Shown one piece after another: positions 27,542 through 36,437 of a stretch of DNA of 64,000 bases. The position numbers and the translations under genes were made by a program. The first letter of the stretch is position 1. Each line of letters starts with the position of its first letter. Source of the stretch: Kiritimatiellaeota bacterium B1221 (GTDB lineage Bacteria; Verrucomicrobiota; Kiritimatiellia; SS1-B-03-39; UBA6053); contig JARHXX010000010.1 in the NCBI GenBank assembly GCA_029269125.1, forward strand, positions 56,063-120,062, written 5' to 3'. The notes below the pieces were generated by a model. It made no database searches. It was not told the DNA's origin and saw only the letters and a program-made list of their open reading frames with translations.

Positions 27542-28717
27542 ATGACTCCTCCCATGAAAGATGTTTCCACTCTCGGTATTTCCCCTTCCGACGCCATTCC
27601 TTGTGCGGCGGCCTTAAATGCTCTGCTCCAACAAAATCCAGGCAGCTTGTTTTTTCCGGCCGGTACTTATCTGATAGATGAAACCCTGCGCCTTCCCTCC
27701 CATACCCACTTAAAACTCGATGACGGGGCCACCCTGAAACTCGCCGACGGGGCCGCCCAGACCGCAAACGATTACCTGCTTTGCAACGCAGATCCCGAAA
27801 AAGGCAATGAAGACATCATCCTCGAAGGCGGATGCTTCGATGGCAATCAAATCGGCAATCCCCGCCCCGAAGGATTATTCACCGACGGATACACCGGGGC
27901 CATGATTCATTTTGAAAATGTGCGCGGACTCAAACTCCTCAATTTATGCATGAGCAATGCGGAGGCCTATTACTCCCGCTACACCCACGTACACGATTTC
28001 CATATCGAGAATATTACATTCGACTCCCAAAAAATCCGCCACAACAATGATGGCATCCATTTGGGCGGGCACTGTTCACACGGGGTGATCCGGAAACTCA
28101 GAGCCCTCACCCCCGGGGTCACCGGCGACGATCTGGTGGCCCTCAATGCGGATGACGCCCTTACCCGCAATGAAGTGAGAGGCATGACCAACGGCCCGAT
28201 CACCGATATTCAGATTGAAGATCTGGAGGCCGTGTCCTGTCATACTTTCGTCCGCATGCTCAGCGTATTTTCCCCCATACAAAACGTAAGCATTCGCAAA
28301 ATCCGGGGCGGTTGTGAAGTGGGGGCGATCAACGCCGATGGCGCCCGCAATTGCCGGGTGCCGGTGTTCGACCATGAAAATCCTCCAAACAATGATGGCG
28401 TAGGCCTCTTGGAAAATATCGATATTCGTGATGTAAAAGTTTCGAAACGCAGAGCCGGAAGCACTCACGGGCTGTTCGATCTTCAAGAACGCATGGTGAA
28501 CTTCCGCATACAAAATTTTGAGAGAGACCTCGCCAATGATCTCAGCCCTGCAGCCCCCACCATCCGTTTAAAATACTCTATTTTGAAAGATGGACAGGTG
28601 GACGAAATGATTTTGGAAGATATCGATACCCTCAACAATGAAGAGGCTTTTGATCTTTTCAACGTTTCGTTTAAACAACTCGCGTTACGCACTTCAGCTG
28701 AAGAACCCAACACCTAA
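27542..28717 (+). CDS. Right-handed beta-helix glycosidase, GH28-like (polygalacturonase-related)
   Basis: A 391-residue parallel beta-helix protein. The N-terminus (DAIPCAAALNALLQQNPGSL..FFPAGTYLI) matches the pectate-lyase-3 or GH28-related entry repeat. The central NNDGIHLGGHCSHGVI and TGDDLVALNADD correspond to the GH28 blocks that hold the catalytic aspartates; the classic RIK motif is not obvious. It likely cleaves galacturonate-type or related glycosidic bonds. No signal peptide is visible from ATG 27542, nor from the Met four codons on, so it may act on imported oligosaccharides. Its end overlaps the convergent neighbour by 4 nt. Confidence 0.75.
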   Translation: MTPPMKDVSTLGISPSDAIPCAAALNALLQQNPGSLFFPAGTYLIDETLRLPSHTHLKLDDGATLKLADGAAQTANDYLLCNADPEKGNEDIILEGGCFDGNQIGNPRPEGLFTDGYTGAMIHFENVRGLKLLNLCMSNAEAYYSRYTHVHDFHIENITFDSQKIRHNNDGIHLGGHCSHGVIRKLRALTPGVTGDDLVALNADDALTRNEVRGMTNGPITDIQIEDLEAVSCHTFVRMLSVFSPIQNVSIRKIRGGCEVGAINADGARNCRVPVFDHENPPNNDGVGLLENIDIRDVKVSKRRAGSTHGLFDLQERMVNFRIQNFERDLANDLSPAAPTIRLKYSILKDGQVDEMILEDIDTLNNEEAFDLFNVSFKQLALRTSAEEPNT

Positions 28718-30063
28718 GGTTTCGGCTGATAGGTTTTTATACTTTCCAGGGTGGCTCTCATCAATTCGATCCGCCAGGCATCCAGCAAACTCTCCCCGTA
28801 AGTGTCATACAGCCGCAGCAGCGGCGCCTCTTTTTTCAAAGGCAAGGCACTGAGGATTTTGCGGTACCCCTTATCTATTTGTTCCGCTTCTTGATTCAGA
28901 TGATCCAAGGTGTTCTCTTCAGGATTGCGTTTTACCTCCTCGAAGACGATGTTTAAAAAATCCGGAAAGCCGAGGGGCTCCACGTGCGCGGGCATCTTAG
29001 ATTGTACATCCTGGTACATACCGTAAAACGCTTCGGAAATGACTTCCTGCTTTTTAAATTCCTTCACAAACTTCGCTGCCGACGCCCGTACTTCCAACCG
29101 CCCCTTTTCAAGTATCCGTTTTCGAGTTTTACCGACGTCCGCTTCCAGCATCGATTGAAAATTTTCTACTTCCAAAAAAGACGCATTCAATTGCATACAA
29201 GCGGATGCAATCATAGGTCCCAAGATCTGCACTGAGGAAATCGGTTCATATTTTATTTGTTCATAGTCCGCAATCAGATCACCTAAGCCGATCTTTCTGT
29301 TCAGATTTCTTTTTGAAAGTAGCGTGATGTGAAGGGGTTGACCCTTTTCATTGTCCGGCCAAACATCCTTCTCTAACAACCCGTCTTCCCGACGAATGCG
29401 AACCTGATGCCCTTCCCGCGTATCCAGGATGAGACGCTCCCCGGTCAGGGTAATAATTTCATCCTGATCATAGGTCGATGCCGTCAACCAATTGGCACTG
29501 GGCCCTCCTTCAGAATTTTGCAGCCCGAAACCAAACTGCACACTATGCGCCTCCAGCCGCAACAACAGATTGGGCGAGTAAGCATCCGCTTCGGATGGAA
29601 GTTTTTTGGTGTCAGACGCATTCAAAAGTTCATTCGACAATAACTGCAGAGCACTTATCAGCGCGGGGGGGTGATAGACCGCATCGGCGATTGAGAACTT
29701 CATTTCTTTAAAGCGCAGCTTCTCCCCCATAATCATGCGGATCTCTCCTTCCGCCAGGGACGGCCCCCCGTATTCCATCACCACCCAAATCGGGGTGTCC
29801 GGGGTCTCATCTTTTTTAAGATAGAGTGCGGTATAAAAGGCCCGGGGATTATGAAAATACCTTACGTCACCCGTCATTCCCGGCACCTCGATCCGATAGT
29901 CCGCCTGAAATGGCTTCAACCCCCGAAATGCCGCCTTTAAAGGCTTCAGAATTTCGTCCATCTCCCCCGCAATCAAACCGCCCGTGAATCCACCCCATAA
30001 AAAGAATAATCCATGGCAGCAAATGCAGGAAATCCACATTCTTCGGGTCCAAGATAGTTTCAT
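28714..30063 (-). CDS. Exported protein of unknown function, LolA-like N-terminal pattern
   Basis: 449 residues, not recognised as a named family. The first 30 residues include a hydrophobic stretch (ISCICCHGLFFLWGGFTGGLIAG) that acts as a signal peptide or anchor. Residues about 35-230 contain ILKPLKAAFRGLKPFQADYRI and repeated beta-strand patterns resembling lipoprotein-carrier (LolA-type) folds, a weak resemblance only. The C-terminal half is helical. It is separated by a 118-nt gap from the small membrane protein gene at 30182, on the same strand as the GT-C gene, and may share its transcript. Confidence 0.6.
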   Translation of the reverse strand: MKLSWTRRMWISCICCHGLFFLWGGFTGGLIAGEMDEILKPLKAAFRGLKPFQADYRIEVPGMTGDVRYFHNPRAFYTALYLKKDETPDTPIWVVMEYGGPSLAEGEIRMIMGEKLRFKEMKFSIADAVYHPPALISALQLLSNELLNASDTKKLPSEADAYSPNLLLRLEAHSVQFGFGLQNSEGGPSANWLTASTYDQDEIITLTGERLILDTREGHQVRIRREDGLLEKDVWPDNEKGQPLHITLLSKRNLNRKIGLGDLIADYEQIKYEPISSVQILGPMIASACMQLNASFLEVENFQSMLEADVGKTRKRILEKGRLEVRASAAKFVKEFKKQEVISEAFYGMYQDVQSKMPAHVEPLGFPDFLNIVFEEVKRNPEENTLDHLNQEAEQIDKGYRKILSALPLKKEAPLLRLYDTYGESLLDAWRIELMRATLESIKTYQPKP

Positions 30064-30181
30064 GTCATTTCACGGGAACGGTTTAAAAATTGAAGGCGCC
30101 TTCATACGAAGAATGGGCATAAAATATCACAGAGTGAAGGAATTTCACACCCTTTGTTCAGGACATTCCCCATTTTCAGAT

Positions 30182-30421
30182 TCACCGGGCCCACCACGCC
30201 GCATACTTGGACAACGGGCTGCCCGGAATCACTCCATCCAACCATTCCAGGGGCGCATAGACGGTTTCAATCACGATCTGAACTCCATAGGGACAGTGGT
30301 CAAAAATTCGAATGCAGGGACCCAACAAAGCGAAATACATCACCACAGTCCCCGCCATGAAACCCGCAAGCCCTGCGCCATTCCCTTTTTGACTTGCCGG
30401 GGGCGCAGAAAATTCATCCAT
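30182..30421 (-). CDS. Small membrane protein of unknown function
   Basis: A 79-residue protein with one clear hydrophobic segment (GLAGFMAGTVVMYFALLGPC) and a second weak one, ending LSKYAAWWAR. It is taken as real because its start overlaps the end of the GT-C gene by 8 nt on the same strand and because the composition is membrane-like. It could be a partner or regulator of that enzyme; nothing in the sequence says more. Confidence 0.55.
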   Translation of the reverse strand: MDEFSAPPASQKGNGAGLAGFMAGTVVMYFALLGPCIRIFDHCPYGVQIVIETVYAPLEWLDGVIPGSPLSKYAAWWAR

Positions 30422-32339
30422 GATCTTTCTCCTTTAATCTTTTTTGCAGCTGTTTTTCTCTGTGTTCAAATCCCTTGCGGGGATCCCACAAAGGCTTCAA
30501 ATCCTGAAGGGGACTTATCCATTCTGTGTCCCATTCCTGCCAATGGATTTCATAACAGCGATAGGGCTTTTGAAAAACTTCACTGAACGCGGAAGCATGA
30601 TTCTGAATAAAAGCCCGGAGTCCCGGTCGCTCTTTATCGAGAATCAAATGCGTAACCTTATAATATTTCGCCACCGCAAATAAATCTTCAGGACGGGCAT
30701 AAGGCATCCCCACCCCTTTTAATCCTTCGGGAGCGTACCATAATATCTCCCAGGGATTCCGGGCCATAATAACGGCATCAGCAGGAAGATGTTCCGCCAA
30801 GGGTTTTGCCAAACGCTGTACCCGCGGATAGTGAGGTTTCGCCGGTGGCGGTCTCCGAAAATGTGCCGTTTGTTTGTTTTTCAACTCGGGCAAGGCCTGG
30901 TTAAAATGCACAGAGACCGCCACCACAAATAGCGCCGTCAACAGCGGAGAAGCCCACACCGGAAAAGCCTTTTTTCCAAATCGAAGGGGCAGCAGAGTCC
31001 ATAGAAGCGTTTGCGAAATCAGCAACGAAGGATAATACAAACGAAGAATGCTGTTCCAAAACAAAATGAGAAAAACCGCCTGTATCAGCACAAACGCAAC
31101 CAGAATGGCCGCCGCCCCCCGCTGATTTTCCAGCGGAAAGGTCCGTTTGCTTAACAACGTATAAAACCAATCTCCAGGCATGGTAAACAAACCGAGCAGC
31201 CCCCAAAATAACCCCAGCAAAATCATTTTGCTGTAAAAGGGGAGCTTCAGATCTGAAACCGGGAAGTCTGAAAATATTTGAGAGGGTGTTTTCTGTCCTC
31301 TGCGCAAATCTTCAGCCATGCGGGCAACCCCTTCGCCCATAGACTCCCCCCAACTTTCCTTTTTGGCCTCCAGGCCCAAAAGGAAATATCGAAGGAAGAA
31401 TTCGGTATTTTTCTCCATACTCTGCATGTGCAGTCCGGGGTGCGCAAAACGGTTTTCCAGACCGGGTAAATCCCGCCCCCAATAGATTGAATAAAAGCCC
31501 GGATCCCAACCCGCACCCTTTAATCCAAAATAACTGCTCACCACTTTTTGGGTGCTGTGTAAAGGGTTTCCCTGTGTCACAGCATTCTCGCGCAAGCGGG
31601 GAAACATCATCAGCAAAGCCAGCAGCAACGTGCCTAAGAATGACCGGTGTATCCATCCGCGGGGACCGTGGATCAGCAACACTGCAATAAAAAAGAACGG
31701 AATCAGCATGAGCTGCGATCCTTTGCCATACCAGGCCAACGCCATCAAAGGTCCGCAGAATTCCATGAGCCACGTATAACGCCTCGAAGCCAATAAGGCG
31801 CCGAGAAACATTGCCAACACCGCGGTGACCAACTGGTCATTAAACACCTGGGTGCTTTGCGCAAATAACTCCATGGAAAACCAAATGGGCAGCGCGGCCA
31901 GCAATCCCGGCCAGGCCCGTAAAGTTATTCCCTGCACCAGCAGGCACATCGCAAAAGGCAACAACACGGTGCCAATCCACACCGTAGTCATCCGGGCGGT
32001 CGCGGCCGTGTCTTCACCAAAGAAAAACACCGGCGCCAGCACAAAGGAAAGCAGGGGTCCCCACTGATCGTCCCCGCGCGGCTGGTCCGGATCGTAACGG
32101 TAAAGATAATTGGTGACGTAAGGCACAACCCACCCTTTTCCCCGGGCCAATTGCCGTCCCTGCCAAGCATAAGCCGCCGTATCCGCATGACCAATATCAT
32201 AATTATTGCGTACCCGCTCCAGCCGTTCCGGCAACAAGGAAACCCCAATACTCCACACCGCGACCCACACCATCAGCGCAGGGGAAAAAGCCAGGAGCTT
32301 GAGACCCAGGCTCCGAAAACAAATGCGGGGAAATTTCAT
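30414..32339 (-). CDS. Large GT-C-like membrane glycosyltransferase
   Basis: A 641-residue polytopic protein with about ten hydrophobic segments. The first periplasmic loop holds NNYDIGHADTAAYAWQGRQL, an acidic motif in the position typical for GT-C enzymes, followed by LARGKGWVVPY, a phrase common in PMT-type transferases. The C-terminal soluble part contains LPADAVIMARNPWEILWYAP and KYYKVTHLILDKERPGL, a pattern often seen in DUF2029 or ArnT-like proteins. Predicted to move a sugar from a polyprenyl-phosphate donor in the periplasm. It is first in a run with the 79-residue protein. Substrates are unknown. Confidence 0.7.
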   Translation of the reverse strand: MKFPRICFRSLGLKLLAFSPALMVWVAVWSIGVSLLPERLERVRNNYDIGHADTAAYAWQGRQLARGKGWVVPYVTNYLYRYDPDQPRGDDQWGPLLSFVLAPVFFFGEDTAATARMTTVWIGTVLLPFAMCLLVQGITLRAWPGLLAALPIWFSMELFAQSTQVFNDQLVTAVLAMFLGALLASRRYTWLMEFCGPLMALAWYGKGSQLMLIPFFFIAVLLIHGPRGWIHRSFLGTLLLALLMMFPRLRENAVTQGNPLHSTQKVVSSYFGLKGAGWDPGFYSIYWGRDLPGLENRFAHPGLHMQSMEKNTEFFLRYFLLGLEAKKESWGESMGEGVARMAEDLRRGQKTPSQIFSDFPVSDLKLPFYSKMILLGLFWGLLGLFTMPGDWFYTLLSKRTFPLENQRGAAAILVAFVLIQAVFLILFWNSILRLYYPSLLISQTLLWTLLPLRFGKKAFPVWASPLLTALFVVAVSVHFNQALPELKNKQTAHFRRPPPAKPHYPRVQRLAKPLAEHLPADAVIMARNPWEILWYAPEGLKGVGMPYARPEDLFAVAKYYKVTHLILDKERPGLRAFIQNHASAFSEVFQKPYRCYEIHWQEWDTEWISPLQDLKPLWDPRKGFEHREKQLQKRLKEKDHG

Positions 32340-32530
32340 AAAAAATCAAGTAGAGAGACAGCTATGGCGCACCCCTATCAAAATCACCATCGAAAACGAA
32401 ATCGATTTACAGGTTTTGCGGCGGAATCCCCCCTCTTTTCAGCAAAACCGGCCAGACAGATGAACAGGAAGGGTTGGGGTTTCATCCAATTTTTGTTTCC
32501 CTTCAGTTCTGGGAACGCTACCCTGTGGTC

Positions 32531-34039
32531 ATGAAAAAATATATCTCCGCCCTTTGCATCCTCCTGTGCCTGCTCCCCCTCGGGGCACAAACCGAAAAAA
32601 TGAACGTGCTGTTTATTGCGGTGGATGACTTAAAACCACTGCTCGGAACTTACGGAGATGAACAGGTCATCAGCCCGCGTATCGATCAACTGGCGGCCAG
32701 GGGAACCGTCTTTTTAAATGCCCAGTGTCAACAACCGGTCTGCGGTCCTTCCCGCGCCAGTTTACTCACCGGCATGCGTCCCGACAGCACCCAAATTTAC
32801 GATCTGGAAACCAGGATGCGGGACAAAAACCCCGATCTCATTTCTCTGCCCGAATATTTCAAACAGCAGGGATATGAAACCGTGGGCATGGGGAAAATTT
32901 ATGATCCGCGTTGCGTCGATGGTCGAAAATTTCAGGACAAGCCCTCCTGGTCCATTCCCTTTAAGTACTTTTACGGAAAATCGGATAACACGGCCGGTTT
33001 CGCGAATCCTGAAACCGTTGCCGATATCGCTTCGAAAAAAGATAAAAATGGAAAACCCATTCCCGTATGGAATGTAAGCCCCATACCCGCCACCGAAGGA
33101 ACAGAAGATCTTCCGGACAACGGATACATCGACGGCGCCATTGCCGAAGGGGCCGTGTCCTGGATTGGAAAACTCGCAAAACAGGACAAACCCTTTTTCT
33201 TAGCCGTAGGATTTAAACGCCCCCATCTTCCTTTTAATGCCCCCAAAAAATATTGGGATCTGTATGACCGCGCCAGTTTTGAGTTGGCCCCCTATCAAAA
33301 AGCGCCGGAAGGAACCCCTGACTTCACGATTAATCCGGGATGGGAAATTCGGGGACATTACCAGGTGCCCCGCCGCGGCCCTTTCTCCGATGAACTGCAG
33401 CGCGAATTGATTCACGGCTATTACGCCTGCACCTCATATGTGGATGCCCAAGTGGGAAAAGTGGTGGATGCCCTGGAAGCCGCCGGAGTGGCAGACAAAA
33501 CGATTATTGTGCTGTGGGGAGATCACGGTTGGCACCTCGGAGATCACGGCCAGTGGTGTAAACATTCCGTTTACGAACAAGCCACCCGCGCCCCCCTGAT
33601 AATCTATTCCCCCGGTCAAAAAGGCCAGCATGGCAGAGCCACCACCCCGGCAGAATTTATCGACATCTTCCCCACCCTCTGCGATTTAACCGGGTTTCAA
33701 GGCCCCGAACAGCTTGAAGGCGTCAGCCTCAAACCCGTTTTGGATGACCCCGGCCTGCAAATTCGGAAAGTCGCCATGAGCCAATTTCCCCGGGAAACAG
33801 ACGGAAAAATGTTGATGGGTTACACCTTCCGCAGCCAACAATACCGCTACACCGAATGGCGGGAACGCAAAGACAAAAAATCCAAAGGTGACGGCCCCGT
33901 GTATACACGAGAGCTTTACGACTACGCAACCGATCCCCTGGAAACGCGGAACCTGATCGAAGATCCCGCCTACAGGACTGTGGTATCCGAAATGCAGGCG
34001 GCAGCGGCCGAAGAACTCGCTCGCTACGACATTCGATAA
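32531..34039 (+). CDS. Exported sulfatase, iduronate-2-sulfatase-like (S1 family)
   Basis: 502 residues from ATG 32531, with a signal peptide MKKYISALCILLCLLPLGA. The calcium and active-site start is MNVLFIAVDDLKPLLGTYG, and the formylglycine motif C-x-P-S-R is CGPSR with Cys71 as the residue to be oxidised, in VCGPSRASLLTGMRPDS. KPFFLAVGFKRPHLPFNAP and LWGDHGWHLGDHGQWCKH complete the active site. The VDDLKP and DSTQIYDL wording follows iduronate-2-sulfatase relatives. It would strip sulfate from sulfated glycans in the periplasm. A maturase for the formylglycine is not in the window. An upstream in-frame ATG at 32474 would bury the signal peptide. Confidence 0.92.
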   Translation: MKKYISALCILLCLLPLGAQTEKMNVLFIAVDDLKPLLGTYGDEQVISPRIDQLAARGTVFLNAQCQQPVCGPSRASLLTGMRPDSTQIYDLETRMRDKNPDLISLPEYFKQQGYETVGMGKIYDPRCVDGRKFQDKPSWSIPFKYFYGKSDNTAGFANPETVADIASKKDKNGKPIPVWNVSPIPATEGTEDLPDNGYIDGAIAEGAVSWIGKLAKQDKPFFLAVGFKRPHLPFNAPKKYWDLYDRASFELAPYQKAPEGTPDFTINPGWEIRGHYQVPRRGPFSDELQRELIHGYYACTSYVDAQVGKVVDALEAAGVADKTIIVLWGDHGWHLGDHGQWCKHSVYEQATRAPLIIYSPGQKGQHGRATTPAEFIDIFPTLCDLTGFQGPEQLEGVSLKPVLDDPGLQIRKVAMSQFPRETDGKMLMGYTFRSQQYRYTEWRERKDKKSKGDGPVYTRELYDYATDPLETRNLIEDPAYRTVVSEMQAAAAEELARYDIR

Positions 34040-34079
34040 GAGAAAAGAACAGATAAAATACCTGTAATGTCAAAAACCC

Positions 34080-34107
34080 GCGGCCTCCTTTATCGAAAAG
34101 GAGCCGC
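34080..34107 (+). terminator. Possible stem-loop after the sulfatase gene
   Basis: GCGGC-C-TCCTTT can pair with AAAGGAGCCGC across a 4-nt loop, with one bulged C. There is no T-run after it, so termination strength is doubtful. Confidence 0.4.
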
Positions 34108-34128
34108 TCCTGCCCCCACTCTATTCTC

Positions 34129-34157
34129 TTGACAGTATACGATACCCCGTATTAAGT
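34129..34157 (+). promoter_or_regulatory. Candidate promoter of the PEP-CTERM gene
   Basis: A perfect TTGACA (34129-34134) stands 17 nt before TTAAGT (34152-34157), a poor match to TATAAT. The start codon is about 58 nt downstream. A half-site GTTTAC overlaps the end of the box at 34156. Confidence 0.35.
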
Positions 34158-34215
34158 TTACGTAGTCATCGTTTTTACCGATTTATTTATTCCCACAATT
34201 ATATGAGGCAAATCT

Positions 34216-35001
34216 ATGAAAAAATTTCCTGCTCTTTTATGTGCTTCCCTCTTCCTCGTCTCCAGTATGCAGGCGGCGGTTTACAAAATCGATTTTGAAA
34301 CCGCAGGCGGTTCCGCCGGGTCTTCATGGAATGTGTATGCTGCCCCTGGGGATGTGACCGGTACCCTTAAAGATACAAGCCAGAGCACTGCTGCGGGAAT
34401 CACGATCAGTGCCAGTGGAGACATCAATAACTCCGCAGGGAACAATCTCTACGGTGATAACGGACCCGCCTGGATTGAAACAGATGCCGGTACCGACAAT
34501 GCAGCCGATGACTTTTTCTGGACAAACAATGATGATGCAGTTGATACATCATTCACCATTTCATTTGCGGGACTTACCCCCGGAGACACCGTTTCCATTG
34601 ATCTGTTTGCCAGCCGTCAGTCCTCATTGAACCTCACCGCATATTATGAATATTCACTCGATAGCGGAAGTAGTTGGGAAGGGTTTTCTGTACTTGAAAA
34701 CACCGGCGTCGCCGCAAGCACAAACGGATGGGACACAAACAACACCCAAACCCAGCCTTTTAATCTTGATGAGACCGGTGGGTTTACTCTCGGACGTTAT
34801 ATGAACGCCTCCTCTTTAACTGTGGGTGCAAGTGGCACGCTGGATGTTGTTTTAACAGTTCCGGTTACACTTGAAAATGCCGACTACGCCGGCATCAATG
34901 CGATGCAACTCACCGTGATTCCCGAACCTTCATCTGTCGTAATGGTGGTCCTCGGATTTATGGGACTTGGCATGTTCCGGCACCGGAAAAACCGCCGCTA
35001 A
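34216..35001 (+). CDS. PEP-CTERM sorting-domain protein
   Basis: A 261-residue exported protein with signal peptide MKKFPALLCASLFLVSSMQAA. The body is rich in Ser, Thr, Gly, Asn and Asp with beta-strand pattern (YKIDFETAGGSAGSSWNVYA and later CBM- or PEP-type 'PGDTVSIDLFAS'), typical of exported matrix proteins. The tail is VIPEPSSVVMVVLGFMGLGM followed by FRHRKNRR: PEP motif, hydrophobic segment and basic cluster. Such tails are recognised by exosortases during export of an extracellular matrix. No exosortase gene is in the window. It stands as a single gene with its own candidate promoter and a strong terminator behind it. Confidence 0.9.
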   Translation: MKKFPALLCASLFLVSSMQAAVYKIDFETAGGSAGSSWNVYAAPGDVTGTLKDTSQSTAAGITISASGDINNSAGNNLYGDNGPAWIETDAGTDNAADDFFWTNNDDAVDTSFTISFAGLTPGDTVSIDLFASRQSSLNLTAYYEYSLDSGSSWEGFSVLENTGVAASTNGWDTNNTQTQPFNLDETGGFTLGRYMNASSLTVGASGTLDVVLTVPVTLENADYAGINAMQLTVIPEPSSVVMVVLGFMGLGMFRHRKNRR

Positions 35002-35013
35002 ACAAAAATTCTT

Positions 35014-35036
35014 CCGCTTTCACAGCGTGAAAGCGG
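35014..35036 (+). terminator. Stem-loop after the PEP-CTERM gene
   Basis: CCGCTTTCAC-AGC-GTGAAAGCGG is a perfect 10-bp stem 12 nt after the stop codon. No long T-run follows, but a second stem lies just behind. Confidence 0.6.
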
Positions 35037-35059
35037 CCCATCCTTCATCTTGCAGAAAA

Positions 35060-35085
35060 AAAGTCGGGCCCTGAGGCCCGACTTT
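35060..35085. terminator. Bidirectional intrinsic terminator between convergent genes
   Basis: AAAGTCGGGCC-CTGA-GGCCCGACTTT forms a perfect 11-bp stem. An A-run before it (35055-35062) is a U-run for the minus strand, so it best serves the convergent toroid-protein gene, and it may also stop plus-strand transcripts. Confidence 0.8.
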
Positions 35086-35105
35086 CATTGTGAACGGGAT
35101 CACGG

Positions 35106-36254
35106 TCACTCCTGCAAAGCCACTTGCAGGGCAATCAGGGTGTAACCGGTCACCAACACCGGATCCGCTTCCCAGAACCGGTTTTCTTCGTTCACCCAAT
35201 ATCCATTGCCATCTTCGTCGATCTTCTGCATGGAAACCAATTTTTTGACCAGTTCCTGGCGCCAGTTGATTTTGGTGCCATCTTCGGCAATCAGCTGATC
35301 CTGTCCGTAAACCGCCAAGGCTTTGCTGAGCACATTGAGAAAGTAGTAGTACCCCTGACTCCCCATACCGGGGTTTTCATCAAGGGTCCAGTGACGGGTT
35401 GTCCAATCGATGGCGGATTTTACCCGCGGATCATTGCGGTCCACATCCGCATAAATCAAAGAGAGCAGTCCCGCATAGGTCATACTGCCAAAGGAACGGA
35501 AATACACCGTGCCGTCATCCGCCTTGATCGTGCCCGCTTTACTTTCTTCAGGATGATACGCAAATCCCCCTTTGTTTTCAGGGGTTTCAGATACCCACTC
35601 CGCATCATTGCTTTCTTTCCGGTTCTGAATTTTGCTGATAAATTCTTCGGCCGTCTTTTTATCGATTTCGGCTTTTTCGCCCTGGGTCCGGAAATCTTCA
35701 GCTCCTTCCGTAATTTCCAAGGCTTCAATGGCAATATAGGTATTGGAAAGATCCGCATAAGCCCGTTTGGTGCTGGAATCATAGCCAAATCCGCCATGAT
35801 ACACATCGCCACCCAAATGTTGACCGGCCGCCACAAAATTCCGCGCATTCAAAACGATGTCCCGCACATCTTCCCGTCCGGTCAGGTGAAGAGCCACCAT
35901 GCAAACCGCAGTATTATAATTGGATTTTCCCCCACCCTTAAATTCGATTTTGGGTTCCACATAAATGCCGCCGTTGTCCTGTACGTGACTTTTCAGGTAG
36001 GTCACCCCGTCGTTTAACGCCTCTGATTCGCGGTAGTCCCCACTCATAGCCATGGACCACACCGCAAACCCCGTCAATGCCGGCCATTCGGGCGAACTCC
36101 AATACCCACCGGGCTTCTGCTTGCTTTCCATCCATTTCAAACTGCGACGCACCGCGTCTTCGCCTTCACGACGCACGGATTCGGACAACTGGGCCTGAGC
36201 AAAGGAACTCAGCAACAGGATGGATACAAGGAAAGGGAGGATTTTAGATTTCAT
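35106..36254 (-). CDS. Exported alpha-alpha toroid protein (prenyltransferase/squalene-oxidase repeat type)
   Basis: 382 residues with signal peptide MKSKILPFLVSILLLSSFAQA. The rest consists of toroid repeats beginning with GG and an aromatic: GGYWSSPEWPALTGFAVWSM, GGIYVEPKI, GGFGYDSSTKRAYADLSNTY and GGFAYHPEES. These match the repeat of squalene-hopene cyclases and prenyltransferase beta subunits, but the catalytic DxDD cyclase motif is absent. Exported versions are frequent in Verrucomicrobiota and Planctomycetes and have no assigned enzyme activity. Single gene, convergent with the PEP-CTERM gene, with a strong terminator shared between them. Confidence 0.85.
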   Translation of the reverse strand: MKSKILPFLVSILLLSSFAQAQLSESVRREGEDAVRRSLKWMESKQKPGGYWSSPEWPALTGFAVWSMAMSGDYRESEALNDGVTYLKSHVQDNGGIYVEPKIEFKGGGKSNYNTAVCMVALHLTGREDVRDIVLNARNFVAAGQHLGGDVYHGGFGYDSSTKRAYADLSNTYIAIEALEITEGAEDFRTQGEKAEIDKKTAEEFISKIQNRKESNDAEWVSETPENKGGFAYHPEESKAGTIKADDGTVYFRSFGSMTYAGLLSLIYADVDRNDPRVKSAIDWTTRHWTLDENPGMGSQGYYYFLNVLSKALAVYGQDQLIAEDGTKINWRQELVKKLVSMQKIDEDGNGYWVNEENRFWEADPVLVTGYTLIALQVALQE

Positions 36255-36437
36255 AAAAGGGATGGGGTTGGAAAATAACTTTAACTTATATACGCAATCT
36301 ATACTTAAAAAGTTCAGACTTTATTAGCCTTTTCTCGGAAAAGTTCTTCGTTTCCCTTCCGGGCTTGCGGCATTCCCTCCCCCAAGGACCTGCCCTCCCG
36401 GATACCCGCGTAACGCGCTGCTGAAATCAAATCGTTT